This document shows, one piece after another, positions 51,645 to 61,363 of a stretch of 64,000 bases of DNA (positions are counted from its first letter, which is position 1; each line of letters starts with the position of its first letter). The stretch spans positions 62,001 through 126,000 of the forward strand of contig QBVV01000002.1 of assembly GCA_003284265.1 (NCBI GenBank), written 5' to 3'. The stretch is from SAR116 cluster bacterium AG-313-A07. GTDB lineage: Bacteria; Pseudomonadota; Alphaproteobacteria; Thalassobaculales; Thalassobaculaceae. The position numbers and the translations under genes are program-made. A model generated the notes under the pieces. It worked only from the letters and a program-made list of their open reading frames with translations. It did not search any database and was not told where the DNA came from.

Positions 51645-52541
51645 GTGACTAAAAAAACCGGATTTATTGGTTTAGGAGCAATGGGTCATCCAATGGCCCA
51701 AAATATACTCAAGGCGGGTATTCCCCTTGTAATCCATGATATTGACGCTAGTAAAACAAAAATTCTTTCGGAATCTGGCGCGTTAGTAGCCTCGTCACCT
51801 ATGAAAGTTGCAGAAATGGCAGACCGAATTGTTTGCTTAGTAGAAACTACTGATCAAGCAAATGATGTAATATGTGGGCCTGATGGCATAATACATGGGG
51901 CAAGCAATGGAAGTATTGTCATCTGCATGTCAACGATCGACCCACTCGTCGCTAAACGTATTGGGGCAGATTTAGATAAAAAAAGTATAAAAATGCTTGA
52001 TGCTCCGGTTAGCGGTGGAACTGGAAGAGCTGCCAAGGCAACTCTTTCAGTAATAGTTGGTGGAGAAAAACAAGTATTTAATGAATGCCAGGATATCTTT
52101 GATGCAGTGGGAAACAATGTTTTTCACATTGGAGAGCTCGGTAAAGGGCTTATAATGAAACTGATTAATAATATGCTGGGCATTACCAATACGATAACGC
52201 TTATTGAAGGTTTAACGATTGGCGTGAAATCAGGTATCGGCCTCGAGACAATGCTCAGTGTTCTAAAGACCAGCTCGGGTGCAAGTGCGGCCGTTGATTT
52301 AAGAGTACCCCGTATAATAGAGGATAACTTTGAACCGGGCGGGACAATGGATATCGTGTATAAGGATCAAGAATTAGTAACCGCATATGCGAAGCAAATC
52401 GGCGTTCCAACGCTAATGGCAAACGTAAGTCAACAGGTTTATCAAATGGCTCGGACGGCGGGACTCAATAAAAAGGATTCGAGCGCAGTGGTAAAAATTT
52501 ATGAAAATCTAGCAGATGTAAATATCGTTGGAAGGAAATGA
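51645..52541 (+). CDS. Beta-hydroxyacid dehydrogenase (3-hydroxyisobutyrate dehydrogenase family)
   Basis: NAD(P)-dependent dehydrogenase of 298 residues acting on a 3-hydroxy acid such as 3-hydroxyisobutyrate, tartronate or 2,3-dihydroxy acids. Signature elements: GLGAMG (9-14), the substrate-loop DAPVSGGTGRA (119-129), the catalytic Lys172 in KLINNMLG and the C-terminal KDQELVTAYA. Translation starts at GTG with GGGGG just upstream. It is first of four tightly spaced plus-strand genes (3 nt to the next), likely part of the same pathway as the hydantoinase-like pair downstream. Confidence 0.9.
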   Translation: MTKKTGFIGLGAMGHPMAQNILKAGIPLVIHDIDASKTKILSESGALVASSPMKVAEMADRIVCLVETTDQANDVICGPDGIIHGASNGSIVICMSTIDPLVAKRIGADLDKKSIKMLDAPVSGGTGRAAKATLSVIVGGEKQVFNECQDIFDAVGNNVFHIGELGKGLIMKLINNMLGITNTITLIEGLTIGVKSGIGLETMLSVLKTSSGASAAVDLRVPRIIEDNFEPGGTMDIVYKDQELVTAYAKQIGVPTLMANVSQQVYQMARTAGLNKKDSSAVVKIYENLADVNIVGRK

Positions 52542-52544
52542 TTA

Positions 52545-53237
52545 ATGGCAAATATCGTCTTGATACATGGCGCCTATCAGGGTGGCTGGATATGGCAACC
52601 CGTTGCACAAATTCTGAGGCGTGAGGGAAACAACGTCTTTACGCCAACGCTCGACGGATGCGCCGAAAGATCACACCAAGTCCGTAATGGCATCACAACA
52701 GAAACGCACGGTGATGAAATAGCAAATCTATTATTTTACGAAGACATCAAAGATGCAGTTCTGGTTGGAACAAGTTACGGGGGAATGGTGATGGCTAAAG
52801 CTGCTGAATTAGCCCGTCATCGAGTAGAACGACTTGTATTCGCAGATGCCCTAGCTTTAATGGATGGTGAAAGAATTGCAGACTTTGTGAAAAGGGAAAC
52901 TGCGATTAACACTGATCTCACTTCAGGTCCGCCAAGGCATGATGTAGTTAACAGGTTATTTAAAGATCTCGGAGAACCAACAAAGAGTTGGGCTATTGAA
53001 AGATATACTATGCAACCAATAGCGTGCATGGAAAACCCAGTTGAATTAAAAGAATTTTGGTCGCTCCCTTGGAAGGCCTCAGTGGTTTATTGTAGCGAAA
53101 GCATCAATCCTCCCAAAAGCCACCAAGAGAGAGCAGCCAGAACCTTGGGGGCTAAATGGCATGAGATACAAACGGGTCACTATCCTATGCTCAGTGAACC
53201 TGACGCGTTGGCACAGATAATAATGGATGAAGGATAA
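52545..53237 (+). CDS. Alpha/beta hydrolase, plant methylesterase-like (MES/EstC group)
   Basis: Compact serine esterase of 230 residues. HGAYQGGWIW (8-17) forms the oxyanion region, GTSYGG (75-80) holds nucleophile Ser77, and His212 lies in GHYPMLSEPD. This pattern is shared with plant methylesterases, hydroxynitrile lyases and bacterial EstC-like esterases. It starts 3 nt after the dehydrogenase stop, so the two are co-translated. Within the operon it may cleave an ester or amide released for the HyuAB pair. Substrate unknown. Confidence 0.87.
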   Translation: MANIVLIHGAYQGGWIWQPVAQILRREGNNVFTPTLDGCAERSHQVRNGITTETHGDEIANLLFYEDIKDAVLVGTSYGGMVMAKAAELARHRVERLVFADALALMDGERIADFVKRETAINTDLTSGPPRHDVVNRLFKDLGEPTKSWAIERYTMQPIACMENPVELKEFWSLPWKASVVYCSESINPPKSHQERAARTLGAKWHEIQTGHYPMLSEPDALAQIIMDEG

Positions 53238-53285
53238 TAAATGATTACCGCATCTATTTGTATTTACTTTTTGGATTAATAAATC

Positions 53286-55364
53286 ATGCCAATTAGCCTT
53301 TCGATTGATATAGGCGGGACATTCACAGATGCCGTTCTAGAAAATGATTCAAAACGTTACACAAGTAAGGTTTTGACTACTCGAGACAATCCCGCGAATG
53401 GTTTCATGGCAGCGGCCTCAAAAGTCCTAGATTTAGCCAGGCTATCACCATCTGATGTTGATGTAATCATCCACGGCACAACACTGGCAACTAATGCTTT
53501 GATAGAACGAAAAGGAGCAAAAGTTGGCCTCATAACAACAGACGGGTTTTCAGATAGTCTTGAGATAGCATATGAACATCGTTTTGAGCAATCAGATCTC
53601 TTTATGGAGAGGCCCAAACCTCTAGTTGAGCGACACTTGCGTATAGGGATTACTGAACGTATCGCTGCCGATGGGTCAATATTGCTGCCCCTTGATGAAG
53701 CCTCAGTAACTAAAGCAATAGCCAAGTTAAAAGATGAAAAGGTAGATGCAGTAGCAATTGGGCTGCTCCATTGCTATGCGAATCCTTCCCATGAGGACAG
53801 GGTTGCAGATATTGTGAAAAGTATAATGCCTGACACACCTCTTAGTTTATCGTCTCGAGTGTCTCCAGAGATACGTGAGTATGACCGTATCTCAACAACT
53901 GTTGCAAATGCATATGTTTTACCGCTTATGCGAGGCTATCTTGAAAGCCTAGAAACGCTTTTAAACTCTTCTGGATATAATGTTCCACTTTTACTAATGA
54001 TGTCTAGTGGCAGTATGACAACTGTCAATACGGCGAGAGACTTGCCAATTCGCCTGGTCGAGTCAGGTCCTGCAGGTGGAGCGATTTTAGCAAAGGAGAT
54101 CGCAGCAGAATGCGCCTTGGAGCAGGTTCTTTCATTTGATATGGGCGGCACTACAGCAAAGATCTGTTATATTGATAATTACGAACCTCATTTTTCTCGA
54201 AGTTTTGAGGTGGCTAGAGAATATCGCTTTTTAAAAGGAAGTGGGCTTCCTCTGCGCATTCCGGTAATCGATATGGTGGAAATTGGAGCCGGCGGAGGCT
54301 CAATAGCGACGGTGGATAACCTTGGAAGAATACGGGTTGGGCCTTCAAGTGCAGGATCATCGCCAGGTCCAGCCGCCTATGATAAGGGCGGGAACAAACC
54401 AACCGTCACAGATGCGGATATAGTATTAGGCCGGATCGACCCAAAACGTTTTGCTGGAGGGGAAGTAAAACTTAATGAGACGCTTTCAACATACGCTGTC
54501 GATCAAATCATAAGTTCCAAACTGAATATTCCAACTGAAACAGCGGCATCAGGGATATCTCAGATTGTAGACGAAAACATGTCAAACGTAGCCGGTGTGC
54601 ACGCGATAGAACTCGGTAAAGATCAGAAAAATCGTTCAATCATTGCCTTCGGAGGCGCTGCCCCATTACATGCTTGTCAATTGGCAGAGGCTCTAGGAAT
54701 TGAGAGGATAATAATTCCGACATCAGCCGGTGTAGGTTCAGCTGTTGGTTTTTTAAGAGCTAACATTGCCTATGAAGTTGCCCGAAGTTTTTATATGGAA
54801 CTTGATAATTTCGATGCAAAACCAATCAATGAACTCTTTGAAAGCATGTTTGAAGAATCCAAATCAGTAGTCATCCTTGCGGCTGAGACGTCCAACCTCA
54901 AACAAACAAGAACCGTTTTCATGAGATATAAAGGCCAAGGCCATGAAATTGCTGTACCAATAGCCAACGATGAATTAGCCCCTAATGATTCAAAAACGCT
55001 CTTCAATGCTTTTGAAACTGAATATAAAAAGCTATTTGGGAGAACGATCCCTAATTTGAGTGTCGAGGCGATGACATGGTCGCTCACCCTAGGAACTGAT
55101 CGTGCTCTACCTCAATTTCAACCCTCGATAAAAACTTACTCCAAAACAGAATCTAAAAAGCTCCAGAAGGTATTTAATACAAAAAAGAATAAATTTGAAA
55201 ATATCCCTGTCTTCAATCGAGAGGACCTGACGGCTGGTCATAAGATTGAAGGACCCGCTCTCATAATTGAAGATGAAACGTCGACTTACCTTTCTGACCT
55301 TTTCATCGGTTATATCAATAACTTGAACTACATAGAATTAATCGCAAGGGGAGCGGATATATGA
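53286..55364 (+). CDS. hyuA: Hydantoinase/oxoprolinase family subunit A (HyuA/AcxA-like)
   Basis: ATP-dependent subunit of a two-component enzyme that opens hydantoins or 5-oxoproline or carboxylates ketones. The 692-residue protein starts with the sugar-kinase-like ATP loop IDIGGTFTD (7-15), then an acetone-carboxylase/hydantoinase core with VSPEIREYDRISTTVANAYV, LVESGPAGGA and FDMGGTTAKI, and DMVEIGAGGGSIA near 340. Length fits HyuA and AcxA alike. It overlaps hyuB by 4 nt (ATGA), as is normal for the heteromer. Three genes of possibly related chemistry (DH, esterase, HyuAB) suggest breakdown of one cyclic amide or carbonyl compound. Confidence 0.9.
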   Translation: MPISLSIDIGGTFTDAVLENDSKRYTSKVLTTRDNPANGFMAAASKVLDLARLSPSDVDVIIHGTTLATNALIERKGAKVGLITTDGFSDSLEIAYEHRFEQSDLFMERPKPLVERHLRIGITERIAADGSILLPLDEASVTKAIAKLKDEKVDAVAIGLLHCYANPSHEDRVADIVKSIMPDTPLSLSSRVSPEIREYDRISTTVANAYVLPLMRGYLESLETLLNSSGYNVPLLLMMSSGSMTTVNTARDLPIRLVESGPAGGAILAKEIAAECALEQVLSFDMGGTTAKICYIDNYEPHFSRSFEVAREYRFLKGSGLPLRIPVIDMVEIGAGGGSIATVDNLGRIRVGPSSAGSSPGPAAYDKGGNKPTVTDADIVLGRIDPKRFAGGEVKLNETLSTYAVDQIISSKLNIPTETAASGISQIVDENMSNVAGVHAIELGKDQKNRSIIAFGGAAPLHACQLAEALGIERIIIPTSAGVGSAVGFLRANIAYEVARSFYMELDNFDAKPINELFESMFEESKSVVILAAETSNLKQTRTVFMRYKGQGHEIAVPIANDELAPNDSKTLFNAFETEYKKLFGRTIPNLSVEAMTWSLTLGTDRALPQFQPSIKTYSKTESKKLQKVFNTKKNKFENIPVFNREDLTAGHKIEGPALIIEDETSTYLSDLFIGYINNLNYIELIARGADI

Positions 55365-57043
55365 CGGATGAAACTATTCGACATCAGGTCATGTGGGATC
55401 GGTTGATCACTATCGTAGAAGAACAAGCTCAAACACTTATTCGTACAGGATTCAGTGTTTCCACAAGAGAAGCTGGCGATGTATCTGCTGGAGTGTTTGA
55501 CTTAAAAGGCCGAATGTTAGCTCAGGCGGTGACGGGAACGCCCGGTCACATTAATTCTATGGCGTTATCCGTAAAACACTTCATTGATAAATTTCCTCTG
55601 AGCACTATGGCAGAGGGCGATATCTATATTACGAATGATCCCTGGAAGGGGACGGGTCACCTACATGATATTGTTGTGGTGACGCCAACTTTTAAAAACA
55701 AAAAACTGGTAGCTCTTTTTGCCTGCACAACGCATGTTGTAGATATCGGCGGGATGGGAATGGCGCCTGATAGCAAGCAGATTTATCATGAAGGTTTATT
55801 CATTCCTTTAATGTATTTTATGAAAGCCGGCGAACTTAACGAAACATTGTTAGACTTTGTTCATCATAACTGTCGTGAGTCAAAACAAGTAGAGGGAGAT
55901 ATTTACGCACTCGCAAATTGTAATGATGTCGGTAGTAGGCGTCTTATTTCAATGATGGAACAATATGAGCTAAACGACTTAGATGAACTAGCCAAGACTA
56001 TAATAAACAGCACGAAATCAGCAATGTGTATAGCTATTGCCAAACTACCTACTAAAAAAGTTTTTAACCAAATGACCATGGATGGTTACGACGAAGAAAT
56101 AGTATTAAATGCCTCATTTGAGGTATCTGGAGATAAGGTAGTGGTTGATTTTGAAGGCACATCACCTGTGTCCGACTTTGGAATAAATGTCCCCAAATGC
56201 TATACGGATGCTTATACAAGCTTTGGCGTCAAATGTGTGATAGCACCAGATGTACCAAATAATGCCGGATCCCTAGAGCATATTTTAGTTAAGGCTCCAG
56301 AAGGTTGTATCGTAAATGCACCCCATCCATGCGCTGTTGTTGCCCGATCGTCTGTAGGACATATGCTACCCGATGTAGTTTTTGGCTGTTTGCATCAACT
56401 TCTCCCAGAAAAGGTCCCCGCAGAAGGCACTTCTTGTCTTTGGAATTTGCGATTGGGTGCGGGACACGGAATAACTGCAAGAGCTCCAGATGTCGAATTG
56501 AGCAAAAGTACTTTTATGGCAATGAGCTTTCATAGCGGTGGTGCGGGAGCTCGCCCTTATAAAGACGGCTTATCAGCAACGCCATTTCCCAGCGGTGTAA
56601 GAAATGTGCCATGCGAGGTATTGGAGGCGATCACCCCAATAGTCATCTGGAAGAAAGAATTAAGACAAAACTCAGGAGGTCCAGGGAAATATAGAGGAGG
56701 TCTCGGACAAACTATGGTTCTAGGTAATCGTCAGGATGCTGAATTTGCAATCTTCGCGACGTTTGATCGCATTAAAAATCCAGCGCGCGGTCGAAAAGGC
56801 GGTGGACCAGGGGCAAATGGATCAGTCGGGCTCGAGTCTGGAATGAAACTTAAAGGAATGGGTCGGCAAATTATTCCAGTTGGAGATCGTCTCGTCATTA
56901 ATATGCCGGGCGGCGGTGGATTCGGAGACCCTAAAGAAAGAGATCCCAAAAAAATTAGAGAAGATTTAAAGATGGGTTTAATTGATGTAAAAACAGCCCA
57001 GGCACAATACAACTTCACAGAAGAAGAGATCGCGAAAAAATAG
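55361..57043 (+). CDS. hyuB: Hydantoinase/oxoprolinase family subunit B (HyuB/AcxB-like)
   Basis: Partner of HyuA, 560 residues. HyuB landmarks: WDRLITIVEEQAQTLIRTGFS (11-31 region), GHINSMALSV, GDIYITNDPWKGTGHLHDI near residue 87 and the C-terminal GGPGKYRGGLGQ and NMPGGGGFGDPKERDP. The GD-NDP-GTGH segment is the metal/active-site core of the family. Only the A and B subunits are here; the gamma subunit of acetone carboxylase is absent, favouring hydantoinase or oxoprolinase chemistry. It ends the operon; the next gene is convergent with a 29-nt gap and no visible terminator. Confidence 0.92.
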   Translation: MTDETIRHQVMWDRLITIVEEQAQTLIRTGFSVSTREAGDVSAGVFDLKGRMLAQAVTGTPGHINSMALSVKHFIDKFPLSTMAEGDIYITNDPWKGTGHLHDIVVVTPTFKNKKLVALFACTTHVVDIGGMGMAPDSKQIYHEGLFIPLMYFMKAGELNETLLDFVHHNCRESKQVEGDIYALANCNDVGSRRLISMMEQYELNDLDELAKTIINSTKSAMCIAIAKLPTKKVFNQMTMDGYDEEIVLNASFEVSGDKVVVDFEGTSPVSDFGINVPKCYTDAYTSFGVKCVIAPDVPNNAGSLEHILVKAPEGCIVNAPHPCAVVARSSVGHMLPDVVFGCLHQLLPEKVPAEGTSCLWNLRLGAGHGITARAPDVELSKSTFMAMSFHSGGAGARPYKDGLSATPFPSGVRNVPCEVLEAITPIVIWKKELRQNSGGPGKYRGGLGQTMVLGNRQDAEFAIFATFDRIKNPARGRKGGGPGANGSVGLESGMKLKGMGRQIIPVGDRLVINMPGGGGFGDPKERDPKKIREDLKMGLIDVKTAQAQYNFTEEEIAKK

Positions 57044-57072
57044 TTCGGTTTTGGCTTCTAGTAAAATTTAAA

Positions 57073-58398
57073 TCACGGGTGCAAGCTTTTATCTATAGGA
57101 AGTTGTTGATCGTTAAGCATATCGAATATAATAACTTCCCTTACTTCAGAAAGTGATAAATCATGTTCTTTAATCAAATCACTTGCACTGGAGATAATGG
57201 CATCAACATCCCCCATTAACTTCAGTTGTTTAAATATATCGGGTCTGTCAACACCTATACTTTCCCCTAAAATTTCCATATAATTGGCCACTTTAAAATT
57301 CCACGCGGCTTCATGACCACTGAACTCACGATGGTCATTATGATATACACCAACTAATATATCGACTTTCATGTCCTCCGCTTTTTGGAGTGTTTTAGCA
57401 ATCGTTTGCTTTTGATAGTCTTTCATTTCCGCGAGAGCTGTACCCGTATAGCCTGCACTTTTGTGTCCAAGATCTACTAGCTCAATTCCTGGCACTAATT
57501 TCAGCAACGTACGCACAGAGTCCATGACCCCAAGCTCTCCAGCATATTCATGAACTGCCACACGTTTATTTACCTTGTTCACTAGGAGGGGTTGCAACTT
57601 ATCTAAATTGTCTGCCAGAAAAACAGGGAACATAGTCATATCGAAAGTATTCTCAGAATCCAGCTTCAAGCTTGGCTTAGCCACCTCAGTAAATTGTATC
57701 TGACAGGTTGGGCACCAGGATAAAACTTTCGAAGAATTTGCCTGTGTTAATCTGTCTATTGTCTTTAAGGCCTGACGACCGGCATTTTCAGTATCCCCCG
57801 GCCTAAATTGCAAAATACCGCAACAGTTGGACGGTCCTCCATGAACTTCATAGGTCAAATTCAACCGATCTAACACATCCAAACATAAGAGCCCGATGTG
57901 TGGCGTTTTAAGCATATTGCATCCAGTATAAAAAACTACATCTGGAGGAGTTTCCAATTTTGGGTGGGAGCGAGGACTAATTTTTTCTAAAATTTTAGGA
58001 GGAAGTTGAAGACGCGATAATACACGGACCCCCCTACTCATTTTTTTAAAAGCATTTTTCCCCGCATCACGGCGTATTTCTTCTGGTTTTTTTCCATTTA
58101 ATGTTTTTCGCGCCATCGCCAGCATAAACCTTGGGTTGATACCATACTCACAAGCAGACTGGCAAAAACCGCTTCCGCAACATTTTGTCGACCAAACTTT
58201 GGCCTCTTCTTTAACTTCAACATTCCGCAAAATATCCAGCACACCGTTAACGAGGTCAACCGGTTCTATCGTTTGAATATTTACTAATTTAGGTGTTGGG
58301 CAGACGTCGGCACAGGCCCCACAGCTGACGCAATTTTCAATTATCTCCGCCACTCTATCATCTAAGGAGTTCAAAAATCCTTTTGCTTCAGTCGACAT
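57073..58398 (-). CDS. Fe-S oxidoreductase with HdrC-like and CCG (HdrB-like) domains; second CCG site degenerate
   Basis: A 441-residue heterodisulfide-reductase-like electron-transfer protein. Residues 23-33 (C-x2-C-x2-C-x3-CP) form a standard 4Fe-4S site. The second site (Cys73, Cys74, Cys79, Cys83) is unusual: Ser76 stands where a ligand is expected and an extra Cys74 is adjacent. The first CCG domain is exact: Cys160, Cys192-Cys193, Cys229 and Cys232, i.e. C-x31-CC-x35-CxxC. The second CCG repeat (about 280-390) has lost its cysteines: HEYAGELG replaces the usual HDPC motif, and YHNDH replaces CxxC. Relatives include GlpC, LutA and HdrD. No partner flavoprotein or dehydrogenase gene is adjacent. 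Cytoplasmic or membrane-peripheral; partner unknown. Confidence 0.85.
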   Translation of the reverse strand: MSTEAKGFLNSLDDRVAEIIENCVSCGACADVCPTPKLVNIQTIEPVDLVNGVLDILRNVEVKEEAKVWSTKCCGSGFCQSACEYGINPRFMLAMARKTLNGKKPEEIRRDAGKNAFKKMSRGVRVLSRLQLPPKILEKISPRSHPKLETPPDVVFYTGCNMLKTPHIGLLCLDVLDRLNLTYEVHGGPSNCCGILQFRPGDTENAGRQALKTIDRLTQANSSKVLSWCPTCQIQFTEVAKPSLKLDSENTFDMTMFPVFLADNLDKLQPLLVNKVNKRVAVHEYAGELGVMDSVRTLLKLVPGIELVDLGHKSAGYTGTALAEMKDYQKQTIAKTLQKAEDMKVDILVGVYHNDHREFSGHEAAWNFKVANYMEILGESIGVDRPDIFKQLKLMGDVDAIISSASDLIKEHDLSLSEVREVIIFDMLNDQQLPIDKSLHP

Positions 58399-58486
58399 AT
58401 TCTTCCCCCTCCTTTGATACTACCATATGTGCTCAATTTGGGGAATTTTACGAAACAATAAAGTTAAAGAACCAAGAGTAAGAGCA

Positions 58487-59809
58487 TTAATCTAAATCAC
58501 GTCTCAAAACCGCGGCAAAAAACCCGTCTGTGTTATGTTCTTTGGGAGTTAGGCGCAACATTTCCAAGTTTGTTGGGCATATACCTCCACCCTTAACTGT
58601 GACTTGCTCATCCCATATTTTTGGGATTGGCAAGATCGTATAATCTTTGCGGCGCGCGAGAAGTGCGGTAATTCGGTCTTCATTTTCTTCCCGGAGCAGC
58701 GAGCACGTCACATATACGAGACAACCTCCAGGTTTTGTAAGGCGAGCTGCACTGGCAAGTATTCTATCCTGCAACGACATCATATTTTCTAAGTCTAGAT
58801 CATTATATTTTGCTCTTGTATCAGGGGCTCTTCTCCATGTACCAGTCCCCGTACATGGCGCATCGACCAGAACCCGATCAAATTTTTTAGCTAATCTTTT
58901 AATTTTTTTATCGTTCTCATCGTTTATCAATTTCCGCTCGATATTGTGTAAACCCGCTCTACTTATCCGAATACCTGCTTTTTTCAGTCTATTTTGCGAT
59001 ACTTCCATAGCTACTATTCGACCAGTATTTTGCATTAGCCCACCCATGACTAGTGCTTTTCCGCCACTTCCGGTACAGAAATCAATGATCTGCATGCCGG
59101 GAGCCGCGCCGACTAATAAGGCGGCTATTTGTGAGCCCTCATCTTGGACCTCTATTAAGCCAGATTTGAAGTACTTGGTTCCGTCAAGTCGTCGTCTTCG
59201 ATGGCTCCTCAAACCAAAGGGTGAATAAGCCGTTAACTCTGTCTTAAGTCCCTGCTTTTTCAACGCCTGTCGAATACCCTCTCGATTGGGGTTTGTTAAC
59301 GTATTCAATCTCAAATCAAAGGAAGCTTCTGTATTCAAAGCCTCCAGATGAGAATTAAGGTCATCCCCATAAATTGGTCGAAGTCTATCCGCAATCCAGT
59401 TAGGGCATTCGTACTTGACATTATCTGGCATATTTTCATTAAATATTGATTGGGCTACCAATTCTTTAATTAGATGTCCTTCCTCATCAACTAACAAGCC
59501 AGTAGAATGTTCTCCCTCTTTGAATAAATCTTCTATATCCTCTGCAGGGCCGTCATTAAACAAAGCCAAACCAGCGATTACCTGGGAGCGAGGACTAATT
59601 ACCAAACCAAGCCTATTAAGCCACCAATTAATCTTTATTCGGTTCCGTATTAAACTGTAAACTAGCTGTATTATAAAAGATCTGTCTTTTGCGCCTGCAA
59701 AGCGTCTTTGCCGAAAATATGATGAGGTAACTCTATCGATATTTAACGAACCTCTATCTACTTTCTCAAGGATCTCAATAGTCGCATTTATACGTGCAGA
59801 TGGGATCAC
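58487..59809 (-). CDS. rsmB: 16S rRNA (cytosine-C5)-methyltransferase, RsmB/Sun family
   Basis: S-adenosylmethionine-dependent rRNA m5C methyltransferase of 440 residues. The N-terminal NusB-like helical domain spans about 1-100, followed by the RsmB/NSUN catalytic domain: VQDEGSQ (221-227), SAM site [11 protein letters not shown] (243-253), catalytic DAPCTGTG with Cys319, and Cys369 in VTCS, the two-cysteine mechanism of the family. It begins at GTG within GTGA, overlapping the guaB stop by 4 nt, so it is coupled to guaB. This guaB-rsmB link is common in alphaproteobacteria. Confidence 0.92.
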   Translation of the reverse strand: MIPSARINATIEILEKVDRGSLNIDRVTSSYFRQRRFAGAKDRSFIIQLVYSLIRNRIKINWWLNRLGLVISPRSQVIAGLALFNDGPAEDIEDLFKEGEHSTGLLVDEEGHLIKELVAQSIFNENMPDNVKYECPNWIADRLRPIYGDDLNSHLEALNTEASFDLRLNTLTNPNREGIRQALKKQGLKTELTAYSPFGLRSHRRRRLDGTKYFKSGLIEVQDEGSQIAALLVGAAPGMQIIDFCTGSGGKALVMGGLMQNTGRIVAMEVSQNRLKKAGIRISRAGLHNIERKLINDENDKKIKRLAKKFDRVLVDAPCTGTGTWRRAPDTRAKYNDLDLENMMSLQDRILASAARLTKPGGCLVYVTCSLLREENEDRITALLARRKDYTILPIPKIWDEQVTVKGGGICPTNLEMLRLTPKEHNTDGFFAAVLRRDLD

Positions 59810-61266
59810 AGATTTGGCCTATAGTTGGGAGCTTCCCGCGTTATTGTAACATCGTGCACATGGCTCTCTCTAAGGCCTGCGTTAGTAATGCGTAAAAACT
59901 TGCTCTTAGTTTGCATGTCAATAATGCTAGCATTACCTGTATACCCCATGGCCGCTTTCAGCCCACCTACTAATTGATGGACAACCGCCGATATAGGGCC
60001 TTTGTAAGGCACCTGCCCTTCTATCCCTTCTGGAACAAATTTCTGTTGGTCAGATACCTCCTCTTGGAAATAACGATCGGCCGATCCTCTTGCCATTGCA
60101 CCCATAGAACCCATACCGCGGTAGGATTTATAGGAGCGTCCCTGATGTAGAAAAACTTCTCCGGGACTTTCATCTGTACCAGCAAAAAGTGAGCCTAGCA
60201 TGGCACAATCTGCTCCGGCAGCTATCGCTTTAGCTAAATCTCCAGAATACTTGATGCCGCCATCTGATATAACCGGTATATTTGCCTTCTTACAGACGTC
60301 GACAGCATCCATCACTGCTGTTAGTTGTGGCACCCCGACCCCAGCTACCATCCTGGTTGTGCAAATAGAGCCGGGCCCTATCCCAACTTTAATCGCATCG
60401 GCACCTGCATCAAGTAACGCTTTTGCCCCCTCCGCTGTTGCGATATTGCCTGCAATAATTTGTGTATAGTTCGACAATTTACGGATTTGCTTGATGCTAT
60501 CTAATACATTTTGTGAATGCCCATGCGCTGTATCAATTACTAGAATGTCTACCTCAGAGTCGAATAAAGCGGCAGCCCGCTCCACGCCTTCATCTCCAAT
60601 CCCTGTTGCGGCTGCTGTTCTTAACCGCCCCTGCCCATCTTTGGAGGCGTGCGGAAAGTTTTGTGCTTTTTCAATATCCTTAACAGTTATCAAACCGACA
60701 CATTTTTGATCCTTATTGATAACAACTAATTTTTCGATCCGGTGCCTGTGTAACAACTGACGGGCTTCATCGCTTGTCACTGTTTCTTGAACAGTGATCA
60801 CACGTTTAGTCATTAGTTCGCTGACCGGCTGAGCTAACTCGGTTGCAAATCGCACGTCTCTGTTTGTTATTATACCCGCCAATTTATCGGTGCGTCTTCT
60901 AACCACAGGAATACCACTGATTTTATGGTGCTCCATAAGATGCAATGCATCAGCTAAGGTTTGATCGGGATGGATCGTAACTGGATTAACTACCATCCCT
61001 GCTTCAAATTTCTTTACTGCACGAACCTCTGAGGACTGTCTATCGATTGTCATATTTTTGTGAATTACACCAAGCCCGCCCAACTGTGCCATTCCTATGG
61101 CAAGTCGACTTTCCGTGACAGTGTCCATAGCTGCGGAAACTAATGGTATACCGAGCCCAATTTCTTTCGTTAATTTTGTATTTGTATCAACCCTAGCGGG
61201 GATAACAGTAGAGTGAGCTGGCTCTAAAAGCACATCATCGAATGTTAACGCGTCACGTATTTGCAT
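59806..61266 (-). CDS. guaB: Inosine-5'-monophosphate dehydrogenase
   Basis: Converts IMP to XMP with NAD, the committed step of GMP synthesis. All 486 residues align to the family: N-terminal TFDDVLL (8-14), two tandem CBS domains (about 93-200), the active-site loop GPGSICTTR with catalytic Cys302, and the flap region [17 protein letters not shown] near residue 386. The gene is complete and in the order rlmE-guaB-rsmB. guaA is not present here. Confidence 0.97.
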   Translation of the reverse strand: MQIRDALTFDDVLLEPAHSTVIPARVDTNTKLTKEIGLGIPLVSAAMDTVTESRLAIGMAQLGGLGVIHKNMTIDRQSSEVRAVKKFEAGMVVNPVTIHPDQTLADALHLMEHHKISGIPVVRRRTDKLAGIITNRDVRFATELAQPVSELMTKRVITVQETVTSDEARQLLHRHRIEKLVVINKDQKCVGLITVKDIEKAQNFPHASKDGQGRLRTAAATGIGDEGVERAAALFDSEVDILVIDTAHGHSQNVLDSIKQIRKLSNYTQIIAGNIATAEGAKALLDAGADAIKVGIGPGSICTTRMVAGVGVPQLTAVMDAVDVCKKANIPVISDGGIKYSGDLAKAIAAGADCAMLGSLFAGTDESPGEVFLHQGRSYKSYRGMGSMGAMARGSADRYFQEEVSDQQKFVPEGIEGQVPYKGPISAVVHQLVGGLKAAMGYTGNASIIDMQTKSKFLRITNAGLRESHVHDVTITREAPNYRPNL

Positions 61267-61363
61267 TTAGGCCTCCAGCAACAGCAGTGACGCCGCAATA
61301 TACATCTTCTACAAAAATAGCCAAGTAAGTTTTCAGTCGTTATCAAATAAAAGGCAAAATATA

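Noticed and set aside
58647-59228. 193-codon plus-strand frame opposite rsmB
   Set aside because: Serine-rich mirror of the rsmB codons without any motif; rsmB on the other strand has the SAM and cysteine signatures.
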